A stretch of DNA of 64,000 nucleotides from contig CAWDIH010000003.1 of NCBI GenBank assembly GCA_963802415.1, forward strand, positions 372,001 through 436,000, in the 5' to 3' direction. A program made the position numbers and the translations under genes. The notes below the pieces were generated by a model, which worked only from the letters and a program-made list of their open reading frames with translations, did not search any database and had not been told where the DNA came from. This stretch comes from DATAES01 sp963802415. GTDB lineage: Bacteria > Actinomycetota > Acidimicrobiia > Acidimicrobiales > JACDCH01. This document shows positions 17,595 to 25,779 of the stretch, one piece after another; within the stretch, counting starts at the first letter, position 1; every line of letters starts with the position of its first letter.

Positions 17595-20078
17595 TTAGGA
17601 CGCGGCGAGCGCCACCGTGTGGTCGAGGCCGGCGGCCACCGCGGCCCAGTTGGTGGCGGCGCCGACCTGGACTGGGGTGTACCGGTTGGTGGTGGTGCCG
17701 TCGCCCAGCTGCCCGTTGCTGTTGTTGCCCCAGGTCCACAGGGTGCCGTCGGTCTTGATCGCCGCCGTGGAGCAGCAGTAGCCGGCGGCGACGGTGGCCC
17801 AGTTGGTGGCGGTGCCGACCTGGACGGGGCTGGAACGGTGGGTGGTGGTGCCGTCGCCCAGCTGCCCCTGGCTGTTGTTGCCCCAGGTCCACAGGGTGCC
17901 GTTGGTTTTGACCGCCACCGTGTGCCAGGAGCCGGCGGCCACCGAGACCCAGTTGGTGGCGGTGCCGATCTGCAAGGGGCTGGCGTGGTCGATGAGGGTG
18001 CCGTCGCCCAATTGCCCGTAGTAGTTGTCGCCCCAGGCCCACAGGGTGCCGTTGGTCTTGACCGCCACCGTGTGGTAGTAGCCGGCGCCCACGAAGGCCC
18101 AGTCGGTGGCGGTGCCGACCTGGACCGGGCTGGTCCGGTCGATGAGGGTGCCGTCCCCCAGCTGCCCTTGATCGTTGGCGCCCCAGGCCCACAGGGTGCC
18201 GTTGGTCTTGACCGCCGCTGTGTGGAGGCCGGCGGCGGCCACCGAGGCCCAGTCGGTGCCGGTGCCGACCTGAACCGGCGCATTCCGGTTGGTGGTGGTG
18301 CCGTCGCCCAGCTGCCCGTTGCTGTTGCGGCCCCAGGTCCACACGGTGCCGTCGGTCTTGATCGCCACCGTGTGGTAGTCGCCGGCGGCCACCGAGACCC
18401 AGTCATTGGCGGCGGCGATCTGCACGGGGCTGCCGCGGTCGAAAAGAGTGCCGTCGCCCAGCTGCCCGGCGTTGTTGCGGCCCCAGGTCCACAGGGTGCC
18501 GTCGGTCTTGACCGCCACGGAGTGGGAGTAGCCGGCGGCCACCGAGGCCCAATCGGTGGCGGTGCCGGCCTGGTCCGGCGTCACACGCATAGCAACCCAA
18601 CCGTCTCCGAGTTGCCCGCTGGCGTTCCAGCCCCAGGTCCACAGGGTGCCGTCGGTCTTGACCGCCACCGTGTAGTCGCCGCCGGCGTCGACCGCCGCCC
18701 AGTCGGTGGCGGTGCCGACCTGGACCGGGCTGGACCGGTGTGTGGTGGTGCCGTCGCCCACCTGCCCGTTGCCGTTGGCGCCCCAGGCCCACACGGTGCC
18801 GTCGGTCTTGACCGCCGCCGTGTGGTAGTAGCCGGCGGCCACCGCCGCCCAGTCGGTGGCGGTGCCGACCTGGACGGGCGTGTGCCGGTCGGTGGTGGTG
18901 CCGTCGCCCAGCTGCCCGTAGCTGTTGCGGCCCCAGGCCCACACGGTGCCGTCGGTCTTGACGGCCACCGTGTGGCTGTCGCCGGCGGCCACCGCCGCCC
19001 AGTCGGTGGCGGTGCCGACCTGGACCGGGCTGGACGAGCCGCTGGTGCTGCCGATACCCAGCCGCCCGGCCCCGTTGGCGCCCCAGGCCCACAGGGTGCC
19101 GTCGGTCTTGACCGCCATCGTGTGCGCGTAACCGGCGGCCACCGCCGCCCAGTCGGCGGCGATGCCGACCTGGACTGGGGCATTCCGGTTGGTGGTGGTG
19201 CCGTCGCCCACCTGCCCGTAGGAGTTCCAGCCCCAGGCCCACACCGTGCCGTCGGTCTTGACCGCAACCGTGTGCCAGAAGCTGGCGGCCACCGCCGCCC
19301 AGTCGGTGGCGGTGCCGACCTGGACGGGCGTGTGCCGGTCGGTGGTGGTGCCGTCGCCCAGCTGCCCGTTGCCGTTGTCGCCCCAGGCCCACACGGTGCC
19401 GTCGGTCTTGACCGCCACGGAGTGGGAGTAGCCGGCGGCCACCGAGGCCCAGTCGGTGGTGGTGCCGACCTGGACAGGGCTGGAATGGTCGGTGGTGGTG
19501 CCGTCGCCCAACTGCCCGGCGTCGTTGTCGCCCCAGGTCCACACGGTGCCGTCGGTCTTGACTGCCACTGTGTGGATGCGGCCGGCGGCCACCGAGGCCC
19601 AGTCGGTGCCGGTGCCGACCTGGTACGGCGTCACTCGCCGGAACAACGAACCGTCGCCGAGTTGTCCGTAGATGTTGTCGCCCCACCCGTACAACGCCAG
19701 AGGCGTCGGCGTCGGCGTGACCGGATTCGACATCGCCGACCCCGACGTGTCATTGCCGTCCGCGTCAACCGCGTGGACCGTGAACGTATAGGTCACCCCG
19801 TTGGTCAGTCCCGTAACCGTCTGCGTCGTCGCCGCCGAGTTGAACACCACCGGCAGCTGCCGATCGAACCCGATCCACGGGGTCACCACATACGCGGTGA
19901 CCGGCGGCTTGCGCATCGCAACCGGCGGCTGCCAGGACACCACCGCCTGCCCGTCGCCCGCTGTCGCGGTCCCGATGATCGGCGGGGCGTCGGCGACACA
20001 CCCCGTCAGACTCAACGCGACCACCGCCACGACCACCACGGCCACAGCAACCCGCAGCGGCCTGACCGATCGTGCCAT
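17595..20078 (-). CDS. RCC1-repeat lipoprotein with fibronectin type III domain
   Basis: An 827-residue exported protein. The signal peptide ends at the lipobox LTGC (about residue 26). Residues about 35-125 look like a fibronectin type III domain (AVVSWQPP, TVTGLTNGVTYTFTVHAVDADGN). The rest is 14 near-identical RCC1 units of about 50 residues with the core WGxNxxGQLGDGTT, TDWAxVAAG and HTVAVKTDGT. Fourteen units fit two seven-bladed propellers side by side. The DNA repeats with a 150-bp period. The internal ATG at 20078 is preferred over one 45 bases upstream because the signal peptide starts there after a GGGGGG run. Likely a cell-surface binding scaffold; the ligand is unknown. Confidence 0.9.
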   Translation of the reverse strand: MARSVRPLRVAVAVVVVAVVALSLTGCVADAPPIIGTATAGDGQAVVSWQPPVAMRKPPVTAYVVTPWIGFDRQLPVVFNSAATTQTVTGLTNGVTYTFTVHAVDADGNDTSGSAMSNPVTPTPTPLALYGWGDNIYGQLGDGSLFRRVTPYQVGTGTDWASVAAGRIHTVAVKTDGTVWTWGDNDAGQLGDGTTTDHSSPVQVGTTTDWASVAAGYSHSVAVKTDGTVWAWGDNGNGQLGDGTTTDRHTPVQVGTATDWAAVAASFWHTVAVKTDGTVWAWGWNSYGQVGDGTTTNRNAPVQVGIAADWAAVAAGYAHTMAVKTDGTLWAWGANGAGRLGIGSTSGSSSPVQVGTATDWAAVAAGDSHTVAVKTDGTVWAWGRNSYGQLGDGTTTDRHTPVQVGTATDWAAVAAGYYHTAAVKTDGTVWAWGANGNGQVGDGTTTHRSSPVQVGTATDWAAVDAGGDYTVAVKTDGTLWTWGWNASGQLGDGWVAMRVTPDQAGTATDWASVAAGYSHSVAVKTDGTLWTWGRNNAGQLGDGTLFDRGSPVQIAAANDWVSVAAGDYHTVAIKTDGTVWTWGRNSNGQLGDGTTTNRNAPVQVGTGTDWASVAAAGLHTAAVKTNGTLWAWGANDQGQLGDGTLIDRTSPVQVGTATDWAFVGAGYYHTVAVKTNGTLWAWGDNYYGQLGDGTLIDHASPLQIGTATNWVSVAAGSWHTVAVKTNGTLWTWGNNSQGQLGDGTTTHRSSPVQVGTATNWATVAAGYCCSTAAIKTDGTLWTWGNNSNGQLGDGTTTNRYTPVQVGAATNWAAVAAGLDHTVALAAS

Positions 20079-20234
20079 CGCCAGCCCCCCAATCCTCGTT
20101 CTCGCACCGTACTCCGCGACCAAAACGCGCCGCTGCGCCGCACTCGGTAGTGCCGGACTTAGGGCGGCCTCGTGATGCCTCTCCGGGGAGCTCGACTCGC
20201 AGCGGCGGCAGAGGCTGAGACCAGGTTGCGCTGG

Positions 20235-20582
20235 CTACGGGTCAGTGACGCAAAACTCGCTCCCGTCGGGGTCACTCATCACCGTCCACGTCCAGCCGTC
20301 TTCCATGGCCACGTCCCGCTCCACTCGCGCCCCGAGCGATCGGAGGCGTTCCACCTCGACGCCGCGATCATCGGCGGTCAGGTCCAGGTGCAACCGGCGC
20401 GGGCGGACCGCGGAATCGGTCACCTTCTGAAATGTCAGCCGCGGGTAACCCCACTCCGCGTCAGCGCAGATCGTCTCGTCAGCTTTGTCACGACGCTCTG
20501 CCAGCCCCAGAGCGGCCGACCAGAAGTCAGCTAGACGCCGCGGATCGTCCGTCATGAACGTGACGTTTCGTATGAACAGCAC
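20235..20582 (-). CDS. VOC family (glyoxalase-like) protein
   Basis: A 115-residue single-domain vicinal oxygen chelate protein: R-N-V-T-F-M-T-D-D-P-R-R-L-A-D-F-W start, LHLDLTADD in the middle and W-T-V-M-S-D-P-D-G-S-E-F at the end, the layout of Glyoxalase_6-type proteins. These are often resistance or binding proteins rather than true glyoxalases. Start GTG at 20582. It begins 41 bases after imuB on the same strand and may be read from the same transcript. Confidence 0.8.
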   Translation of the reverse strand: MLFIRNVTFMTDDPRRLADFWSAALGLAERRDKADETICADAEWGYPRLTFQKVTDSAVRPRRLHLDLTADDRGVEVERLRSLGARVERDVAMEDGWTWTVMSDPDGSEFCVTDP

Positions 20583-20623
20583 GTCCGAAACCTAAGGGCT
20601 GGTCCGCTTCCGAGCTGCGTGCG

Positions 20624-22189
20624 TCAGTCGTAGACGGCGGTGAGCCACCAACGGCCGCCTTCGACGGTGAGGAGGCGGGCCACGCCGTCGGCGGTCACGA
20701 GTTGGAAGCGGGCTTGGCGGCGGTGGCCGGCGTCGTCCCACCAACGCTCCTCCACCGGCCACGGGCCGGCCCACGCCACGACCGAACACGGTTGCTGATT
20801 GCCGATCGCCAACCGGGCGGGCGCTGATGACACGAACCCGCGGCCGCTGACGTGCACCGGCGCGCCGTTGCTGTCGACCACGTCGACGGCAACTGGGTCG
20901 GGTGCGACCGTTGCGGGCGATGGGGCTGCCAGCTGTCCCGGCCACGGTTCGGTGCGCCATTCGGGATGTGCGCTCGGTCGTTCAGTGGTGATGTCGACCG
21001 CGCCGGCGGACACGAGCTGCACCTGCTCTGCCGGGCTGCGACCGCCGCACCACTCGGGGACGGTCACGGCGTCCGGTCCGAGCAAACCCTCGAGACGGGC
21101 GAGCGCCCGCACGACGCGCTCGTCGGCACCGGCCGCGCCACCCCAGAACCCGAGTTGCCGTCCGGCCGAGGGCGCCAGCTCGTCGGGGACGAGTCGCAGC
21201 AGGCAGATGCCCGCGGACGGTCGATGCGCCGCGGTTCCGTTGAGCCATCCGTCGAGCTGCCAGCGCACCCGGTCGGAGATGACGCCGGGCGACGCGCCTG
21301 CCATCGACTGATCGAGACGCCACAGCCGCTCGAGCCGCTCACCGTGCTCCGTCTCGGCCACGATCAACACCCGTGCACACGCGTGGCCGCGGGCCGCGAG
21401 TCGTTCGTGGAGCTCAGTGGCCAACGTGCGCCCCACGAACGCGGCTGCATCGACTCGTTCCGCGGGCGGGTCGAGCTCGGCTTCGACCGTGAACTCGGGA
21501 GGAAGCGGTCGCGTGTCAGGTGTCCGTTCGTCGAGGCCCGACGCCAACCGATGCGCGAGCGCGCCCTCGTTGCCGAAGCGAGCGAGCACGTCGGTTTCCG
21601 GCAGCGCGGCGAGATCACCGAGCGTGCGCAAGCCGAGCCTTCGGAGCACGTCGACGAGGTCCGGACGGTCGAGTGCATCGAGCGGGATCGACGACAGGAA
21701 CGACGCACTCGCTCCGGGAGCGACGACGACGGGTGGCGCGTCCGACGCGAGTGCTGCTGCGAACGGCCCATCGGCGATGCCGGCATGAACAGGCACACGT
21801 CCCTGCATCCCGTGCAGCACACCGAGTGCGAGAGCCCGCGCGCGGTACGCCAGTGCTTCGTCGCCTCCGAAGTAGCGAGCAGGACCTCGGGTCGGGAAGG
21901 CGCACTGCCCGGGAACGGCGACCTCGATGCGCGGCGTCAGCTCGTCGAGCGCGGCGACCACCGGCTCGAATGCGCGCGCATCACGCGCGGGATCGTGATC
22001 GATGACGACGAGCTCGGGACATCGGCTCTGCGATTCGCGGCGACGCAGCCCGACATCGACGCCCGCATCACGAGCAGCCGGCGACGAGGCGACGACGCGG
22101 TTGGCGAAGAACACCGCCGCCGGTTCGTCGAGCGACACCCCCGCCGCCGCCACCTGCCAGTCCGGACACCGCACGACCAGTGTCCGCAC
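20624..22189 (-). CDS. imuB: ImuB, catalytically dead Y-family polymerase subunit of the SOS mutasome
   Basis: A 521-residue Y-family-like protein that bridges the DnaE2 polymerase, ImuA and the beta clamp. It opens V-R-T-L-V-V-R-C-P-D-W, has the thumb-like helix-hairpin LVDVLRRLGLRTLGDLAALP and a DnaE2-pathway C-terminus (WWLTAVYD). The acidic residues of active Y polymerases (DxD and SxDE) are missing, as expected for ImuB. The GTG at 22189 is preferred: GGAG sits 9 bases before it. The open frame continues into the upstream palindromic repeat but those codons are probably not translated. It lies 36 bases downstream of imuA. Confidence 0.9.
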   Translation of the reverse strand: MRTLVVRCPDWQVAAAGVSLDEPAAVFFANRVVASSPAARDAGVDVGLRRRESQSRCPELVVIDHDPARDARAFEPVVAALDELTPRIEVAVPGQCAFPTRGPARYFGGDEALAYRARALALGVLHGMQGRVPVHAGIADGPFAAALASDAPPVVVAPGASASFLSSIPLDALDRPDLVDVLRRLGLRTLGDLAALPETDVLARFGNEGALAHRLASGLDERTPDTRPLPPEFTVEAELDPPAERVDAAAFVGRTLATELHERLAARGHACARVLIVAETEHGERLERLWRLDQSMAGASPGVISDRVRWQLDGWLNGTAAHRPSAGICLLRLVPDELAPSAGRQLGFWGGAAGADERVVRALARLEGLLGPDAVTVPEWCGGRSPAEQVQLVSAGAVDITTERPSAHPEWRTEPWPGQLAAPSPATVAPDPVAVDVVDSNGAPVHVSGRGFVSSAPARLAIGNQQPCSVVAWAGPWPVEERWWDDAGHRRQARFQLVTADGVARLLTVEGGRWWLTAVYD

Positions 22190-22201
22190 CGCCACCAGCT
22201 C

Positions 22202-22253
22202 CGAATGTTGGATGGAAACGGGTGTCATAGCGCCTGTTTCCACCCAACATTCG
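22202..22253. repeat. 52-bp palindromic repeat, copy 2
   Basis: Lies between imuA and imuB. Both outer arms are of the same kind (CGAATGTTGG and CCAACATTCG), so this copy is a near-symmetrical inverted repeat over its whole length. The imuA reading frame ends within it. Confidence 0.88.
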
Positions 22254-22941
22254 GCGAGGGGAACCGACGCACCTCCGCCAGCTCGTCGACGGCGGCGACT
22301 CCCCCGCCGGCCGCCGGCAGCCACAACCGCACACGTCGAGTCCTCGCCGCAGCCCGGCGGCCTCCCGCCTCGACGATCGCCTGGCGAACGTGCAAGTGCC
22401 CGTGCCCGTCGCCGATCCCGTGCCACTCCTCACTGCGGATCGCCAACTCGACGTCCACTGCATCCGGCCACGTCGCTGTCGCGCTGAGCACCACGAGCAC
22501 CGAACCCCGCTCCCGGGCACGCGCGGTCAACCGGCGCGCATCGGCGACACCGACCCTCCGGCGGGGGCGCACGAGCACCACGTCGAAGGCGTCGACCAAC
22601 GTGGCGACCACGGTGCCCCAGGACGCCGATGGTGGGTCGGCGACGGCTACGAGACGCTCGAGGTCGACGCCCAGCTCGGAAGCGGCTGCCAATCCCAGCG
22701 ACGACACGCCGACCACAGCGAGCCACGAACCCTCGCTACTCGGGCCTGCCGCCAACGCAAGGGCGAGCGAGGTCGACCACTCGATGCCGACCGTGCTCCC
22801 CCGTCGCAACCCGTCGGGAAACAACGTCTGCAGAGGCTCGAGCACCGGAAGGGTCTGTTCCCGTGCGAGCGCGACGGGCCTCGCTCGCGCCGCCACCTCG
22901 TGGAGGCGGGTCAGGGACTCGGCGGTCGCCCCGCTCCGCAT
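22225..22941 (-). CDS. imuA: ImuA-like RecA-fold protein of the SOS mutasome
   Basis: A 238-residue protein related to the actinobacterial ImuA' family, which helps ImuB and DnaE2 in translesion synthesis. It has a RecA-like start (PLQTLFPDGLRRGSTVGIEW) where the P-loop is degenerate, a V-D-A-F-D-V-V-L-V-R-P strand and a V-L-V-V-L-S-A-T-A-T-W strand. The final residues N-V-G-W-K-Q-A-L and the TGA stop are encoded by a palindromic repeat, so the natural C-terminus was probably different. A perfect LexA box lies 11 bases before the ATG, and imuB follows on the same strand. Confidence 0.87.
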   Translation of the reverse strand: MRSGATAESLTRLHEVAARARPVALAREQTLPVLEPLQTLFPDGLRRGSTVGIEWSTSLALALAAGPSSEGSWLAVVGVSSLGLAAASELGVDLERLVAVADPPSASWGTVVATLVDAFDVVLVRPRRRVGVADARRLTARARERGSVLVVLSATATWPDAVDVELAIRSEEWHGIGDGHGHLHVRQAIVEAGGRRAAARTRRVRLWLPAAGGGVAAVDELAEVRRFPSPNVGWKQAL

Positions 22942-22952
22942 TCGCCCAGTAT

Positions 22953-22966
22953 CGAACGCCTGTTCG
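22953..22966. promoter_or_regulatory. LexA box (SOS operator) of imuA-imuB
   Basis: CGAACGCCTGTTCG; the minus-strand reading CGAACAGGCGTTCG matches the LexA consensus CGAACRNRYGTTYG fully. It sits 11 bases upstream of the imuA ATG and just after the stop of the preceding gene. The placement is almost the same as that of the dnaE2 box. Confidence 0.88.
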
Positions 22967-22972
22967 CCCAGG

Positions 22973-23284
22973 TCAAGGCGTGGCTTCGGGCGTGCTCGAC
23001 TCTCGGTAGTAGACGAACAGCTCTCGGATGAGGTCGGCGAGGCCGTCGGCCGATCCGCCCTTGGCCAGATCGACGGTGATCACGCTCCCGTTGATGTGCA
23101 CGGCATCGACACCGCCGTGCTCGAACACTCGCCGGGCGAGCTCGTCGACGGGCCGGTTGCCCTCGACCGCCTTGTCCTTGACGTACCGCTCGTGTCCCAT
23201 GCCGCTCAACGGTCGGTTGATCTCGAAGCGCACGATTCCCGGGCGGGGTGACGCCGTCTCGACGACGGTGATCGGCTGACCCAT
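22973..23284 (-). CDS. Nfu/NifU N-terminal-domain-like protein
   Basis: A 103-residue protein resembling the Nfu_N domain of iron-sulfur scaffold proteins: V-R-F-E-I-N-R-P-L at the start, VDELARRVFEHGGVDAVHINGSVITVDLAKG in the middle and GLADLIRELFVYY at the end. The C-terminal NifU domain with the Cys-x-x-Cys cluster ligands is absent, so it cannot itself hold a cluster. Stand-alone Nfu_N proteins are conserved in actinobacteria with no settled role. Start ATG at 23284. Confidence 0.65.
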   Translation of the reverse strand: MGQPITVVETASPRPGIVRFEINRPLSGMGHERYVKDKAVEGNRPVDELARRVFEHGGVDAVHINGSVITVDLAKGGSADGLADLIRELFVYYRESSTPEATP

Positions 23285-23368
23285 GACGGTCCGAACCTAG
23301 TGGTGCGGAGCCGATGCACGAACCACCATCCGCCGTCGTCGCGAGACAACGGCCTACCGTCGAAAGTC

Positions 23369-24487
23369 GTGGCCGAACAGCCTGCTCCTGCGCGCGAGCG
23401 AGTCCCGTGGCGCACGATATGGGCGGCGATCGCGTCGGTCGCGATCGTCTACCTCGCCTATCAAGCGTTCATCGCGACGGGCCGCGTCCTCACGTATCTG
23501 GTCGTGGCGTTGTTCTTCGCGGTCGTGCTCACCCCGCCGGTCGATTTCCTCCAATACAAGATGCGTATCCGGCGCGGCATTGCGACGATGATCGTCATCC
23601 TGATCGGTATCGCGCTCCTCGCGGGACTGATCTACGCGTTCGTGAAGCCGCTGGTCGATCAGGCGTCGAACTTCTCGCGCGACCTCCCGCAGTACGTCGA
23701 GGACGCGCGTGAGGGACGTGGTCCGATCGGCGACATCGTGAAGCGCTACGACCTCGAGCAGAAGGTCGAGGACAACCAGGACAAGATCCAGCAGGCGGTC
23801 ACCGATTTCGGCGAGAACGGCCTCGACATCGTGCGCCGGATCTTCTCGACGATCGTCGCCGCGCTGACCGTGATGGTGCTGACGATCCTGATCCTCATCG
23901 AAGGACCGACGCTCTCGAAGAACGCGCTCGACCTGCTTCCCGACGAGCGGCGGAAGACCCGCGCGCGCCGGGTCGCCGTCGACGCGTGTCGAGCAGTCAG
24001 CGGCTACGTATTCGGCAACCTGCTCATCAGTCTCATCGCCGGGACTGCGGCGTGGTTGGTGCTGTTCATCCTGGGCGTGCCCTACGCGGAGGTGCTCGGC
24101 CTGTTCGTCGGGTTCGCCGACCTGATCCCGTTGGTCGGGGCGACGTTGGGCGCCATTCCGACGGTCGCCTTCGCGTTCCTCTACTCGATACCGGCGGGGA
24201 TCGTCATGACGATCTTCTTCATCGTGTACCAGCAGTTCGAGAACCACGTGCTGCAGGTGACGATCATGGCCCGCACGGTGAAGCTGAACCCGTTGGCCGT
24301 GCTGGTGAGCGTGCTCGTCGGTGTCGAGTTGTTCGGCTTCCTGGGTGCTCTGCTCGCCATCCCCGCCGCCGGCGTGATCCAGGTCGTGGCCCGTGACCTT
24401 TACGACCAGAGCCGTGGCAGGCTGAAGACCGAACCGACCGTCGGTGCGGACGAAGTGCCGATCGCGACGGTGCAGGAAGACGAGTAG
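23369..24487 (+). CDS. AI-2E family transporter (PerM/UPF0118)
   Basis: A 372-residue membrane protein with about eight hydrophobic helices in the AI-2E/PerM arrangement: two helix pairs at the N-terminus (IASVAIVYLAYQAF, LVVALFFAVVLTPPVDFL), a large soluble loop of about 100 residues with a coiled segment (DLEQKVEDNQDKIQQAV), then the conserved block G-F-A-D-L-I-P-L-V-G-A-T-L-G-A-I-P and Q-Q-F-E-N-H-V-L-Q. The family exports autoinducer-2, indole or ions in different species; the substrate is unknown. Start GTG at 23369, chosen to exclude codons that overlap the divergent gene. Confidence 0.88.
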   Translation: MAEQPAPARERVPWRTIWAAIASVAIVYLAYQAFIATGRVLTYLVVALFFAVVLTPPVDFLQYKMRIRRGIATMIVILIGIALLAGLIYAFVKPLVDQASNFSRDLPQYVEDAREGRGPIGDIVKRYDLEQKVEDNQDKIQQAVTDFGENGLDIVRRIFSTIVAALTVMVLTILILIEGPTLSKNALDLLPDERRKTRARRVAVDACRAVSGYVFGNLLISLIAGTAAWLVLFILGVPYAEVLGLFVGFADLIPLVGATLGAIPTVAFAFLYSIPAGIVMTIFFIVYQQFENHVLQVTIMARTVKLNPLAVLVSVLVGVELFGFLGALLAIPAAGVIQVVARDLYDQSRGRLKTEPTVGADEVPIATVQEDE

Positions 24488-24505
24488 TCATCTGGAGCGC
24501 CGCTG

Positions 24506-25714
24506 ATGTCGACCGAGACCGTCGAGCTCGAGGGCCACATCGTCGACTCGTTGCTGCTGGCGAAGGTGCTCGATCTGATCCTGGAATCGGAGGCGGACTA
24601 CAAGATCACGTCGTTCGAGCTGGGTCGCACGAACGTCGATCCGAGCCGCGCTCTCATAGAAGTCTCGATGGACGACGACGCCGCGCTCGACGCACTGCTC
24701 GAAGAACTGCAAGTGCACGGCGTCAACCGCACCGGCCAAGGCGATGCCGCGCTCGCCACGTGCGACGCCGACGGGGTCCTGCCGGCGGGCTTCTACGCCA
24801 GCACGAACCTCGCAACCGACGTCCGGATCGACGGACGATGGCGTCCCGTCGAGAACCCCGAGATGGACTGCGGGATCGTGGTCCGCGACGACTCCGTCCG
24901 CACGATGCCGATGCACCGCGTGCATGTGGGAGATCGCGTCGTCATCGGATTCGACGGTGTCCGCGTCTACGCACCCGACCGGGCCCGAGACGTACGCAAC
25001 TTCGAGTTCATGAACTCCGACATCTCCTCGGAGAAGCCGAAGGCACTGTTGATCGAGCAGGTCGCAGATCGCATCCGATCGGCGAAGTCGAGCGGCGGCA
25101 AGCTGCTCGCTGTGTGCGGCCCTGCCGTCGTGCACACGGGCGGCGCCCCGGATGTGGCGCGCCTCGTGCGCGAGGGATGGATCGACGTACTGTTCGCCGG
25201 CAACGGCTTCGCGACCCATGACATGGAGTCGAACGTGCTCGGCACCTCGTTGGGCGTGTCGGTCGTCGAAGGAATGCCCGTGGAGCACGGTCACTCGAAC
25301 CACTTGCGGGTCATCAACGAAGTACGGCGTCACGGCTCGATCGCGAAGGCGGTCGAAGCGGGGTTCGTCACCGGCGGCGTCATGTACGAATGCGAGCGAC
25401 GGCAGGTGCCGTTCGTGCTGGGCGGCTCGGTGCGCGACGACGGTCCGTTGCCGGACACCATCGCCGATGTCGTCGCCGCGGCTGACGCCATGCGCTATCA
25501 CGTGCCCGGTGTCGCGGTTGCGCTGATGCTGGCGTCGACGCTGCATGCGATCGCGACCGGGAACCTGCTGCCGGCCGGTGTCGAGACGTTCTGCGTCGAC
25601 ATCAATCAGGCGGTGGTCACGAAGCTCGCCGATCGCGGCAGCCACCAGGCCCTCGGCATCGTCACCGACGTCGGTCCCTTCCTTCGCCAACTCGCCGACT
25701 CACTGTGCAATTGA
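24506..25714 (+). CDS. LOR/SDH-type ornithine cyclodeaminase-like protein (TIGR00300 family)
   Basis: A 402-residue protein of the TIGR00300 LOR/SDH family. The N-terminal 100 residues are the LOR domain (VELEGHIVDSLLLAKVLDLIL, DYKITSFELGRTNVDPSRALIEV). The rest is a deoxyhypusine-synthase-like Rossmann fold with GKLLAVCGPAVVHTGGAPDVARLV, DVLFAGNGFATHDMESN, GHSNHLRVINEVRRHGSIAKAV and FVLGGSVRDDGPLPD. Archaeal members and the C-terminal half of cyanobacterial AgrE/ArgZ turn ornithine into proline and ammonia. The next gene encodes the other half of that cyanobacterial enzyme. Confidence 0.82.
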   Translation: MSTETVELEGHIVDSLLLAKVLDLILESEADYKITSFELGRTNVDPSRALIEVSMDDDAALDALLEELQVHGVNRTGQGDAALATCDADGVLPAGFYASTNLATDVRIDGRWRPVENPEMDCGIVVRDDSVRTMPMHRVHVGDRVVIGFDGVRVYAPDRARDVRNFEFMNSDISSEKPKALLIEQVADRIRSAKSSGGKLLAVCGPAVVHTGGAPDVARLVREGWIDVLFAGNGFATHDMESNVLGTSLGVSVVEGMPVEHGHSNHLRVINEVRRHGSIAKAVEAGFVTGGVMYECERRQVPFVLGGSVRDDGPLPDTIADVVAAADAMRYHVPGVAVALMLASTLHAIATGNLLPAGVETFCVDINQAVVTKLADRGSHQALGIVTDVGPFLRQLADSLCN

Positions 25715-25721
25715 TCCGCGA

Positions 25722-25773
25722 CGAATGTTGGATGGAAACGGGCGCCATAGCGCCCGTTTCTCCCCGGAGTTCG
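25722..25773. repeat. 52-bp palindromic repeat, copy 3
   Basis: Between two codirectional genes of arginine catabolism. Stem halves GAAACGGGCGC and GCGCCCGTTTC around CATA. The left arm is the GAATGTTGG type and the right is the CCCCGGAGTTCG type. The GGAG of the right arm lies 10 bases before the GTG of the next gene and may act as its ribosome binding site. Confidence 0.87.
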
Positions 25774-25779
25774 TGAGTC

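Noticed and set aside
17409..20150. A plus-strand open frame of more than 900 codons opposite the RCC1 gene
   Set aside because: It is the antisense of the 150-bp repeats and stays open because of their codon pattern. The minus strand has a lipobox, a fibronectin domain and RCC1 motifs; the plus frame has only Gly/Ala/Val repeats and no start context.
22190..22426. An ImuB extended upstream through the palindromic repeat
   Set aside because: The added codons are antisense-like repeat and imuA sequence. GGAG lies at the right distance before the GTG at 22189, and ImuB similarity starts there.
24488..25690. A 400-codon minus-strand open frame opposite the LOR/SDH gene
   Set aside because: Composition is the His/Arg-rich antisense typical of high-GC genes, and the plus strand has clear LOR/SDH motifs throughout.
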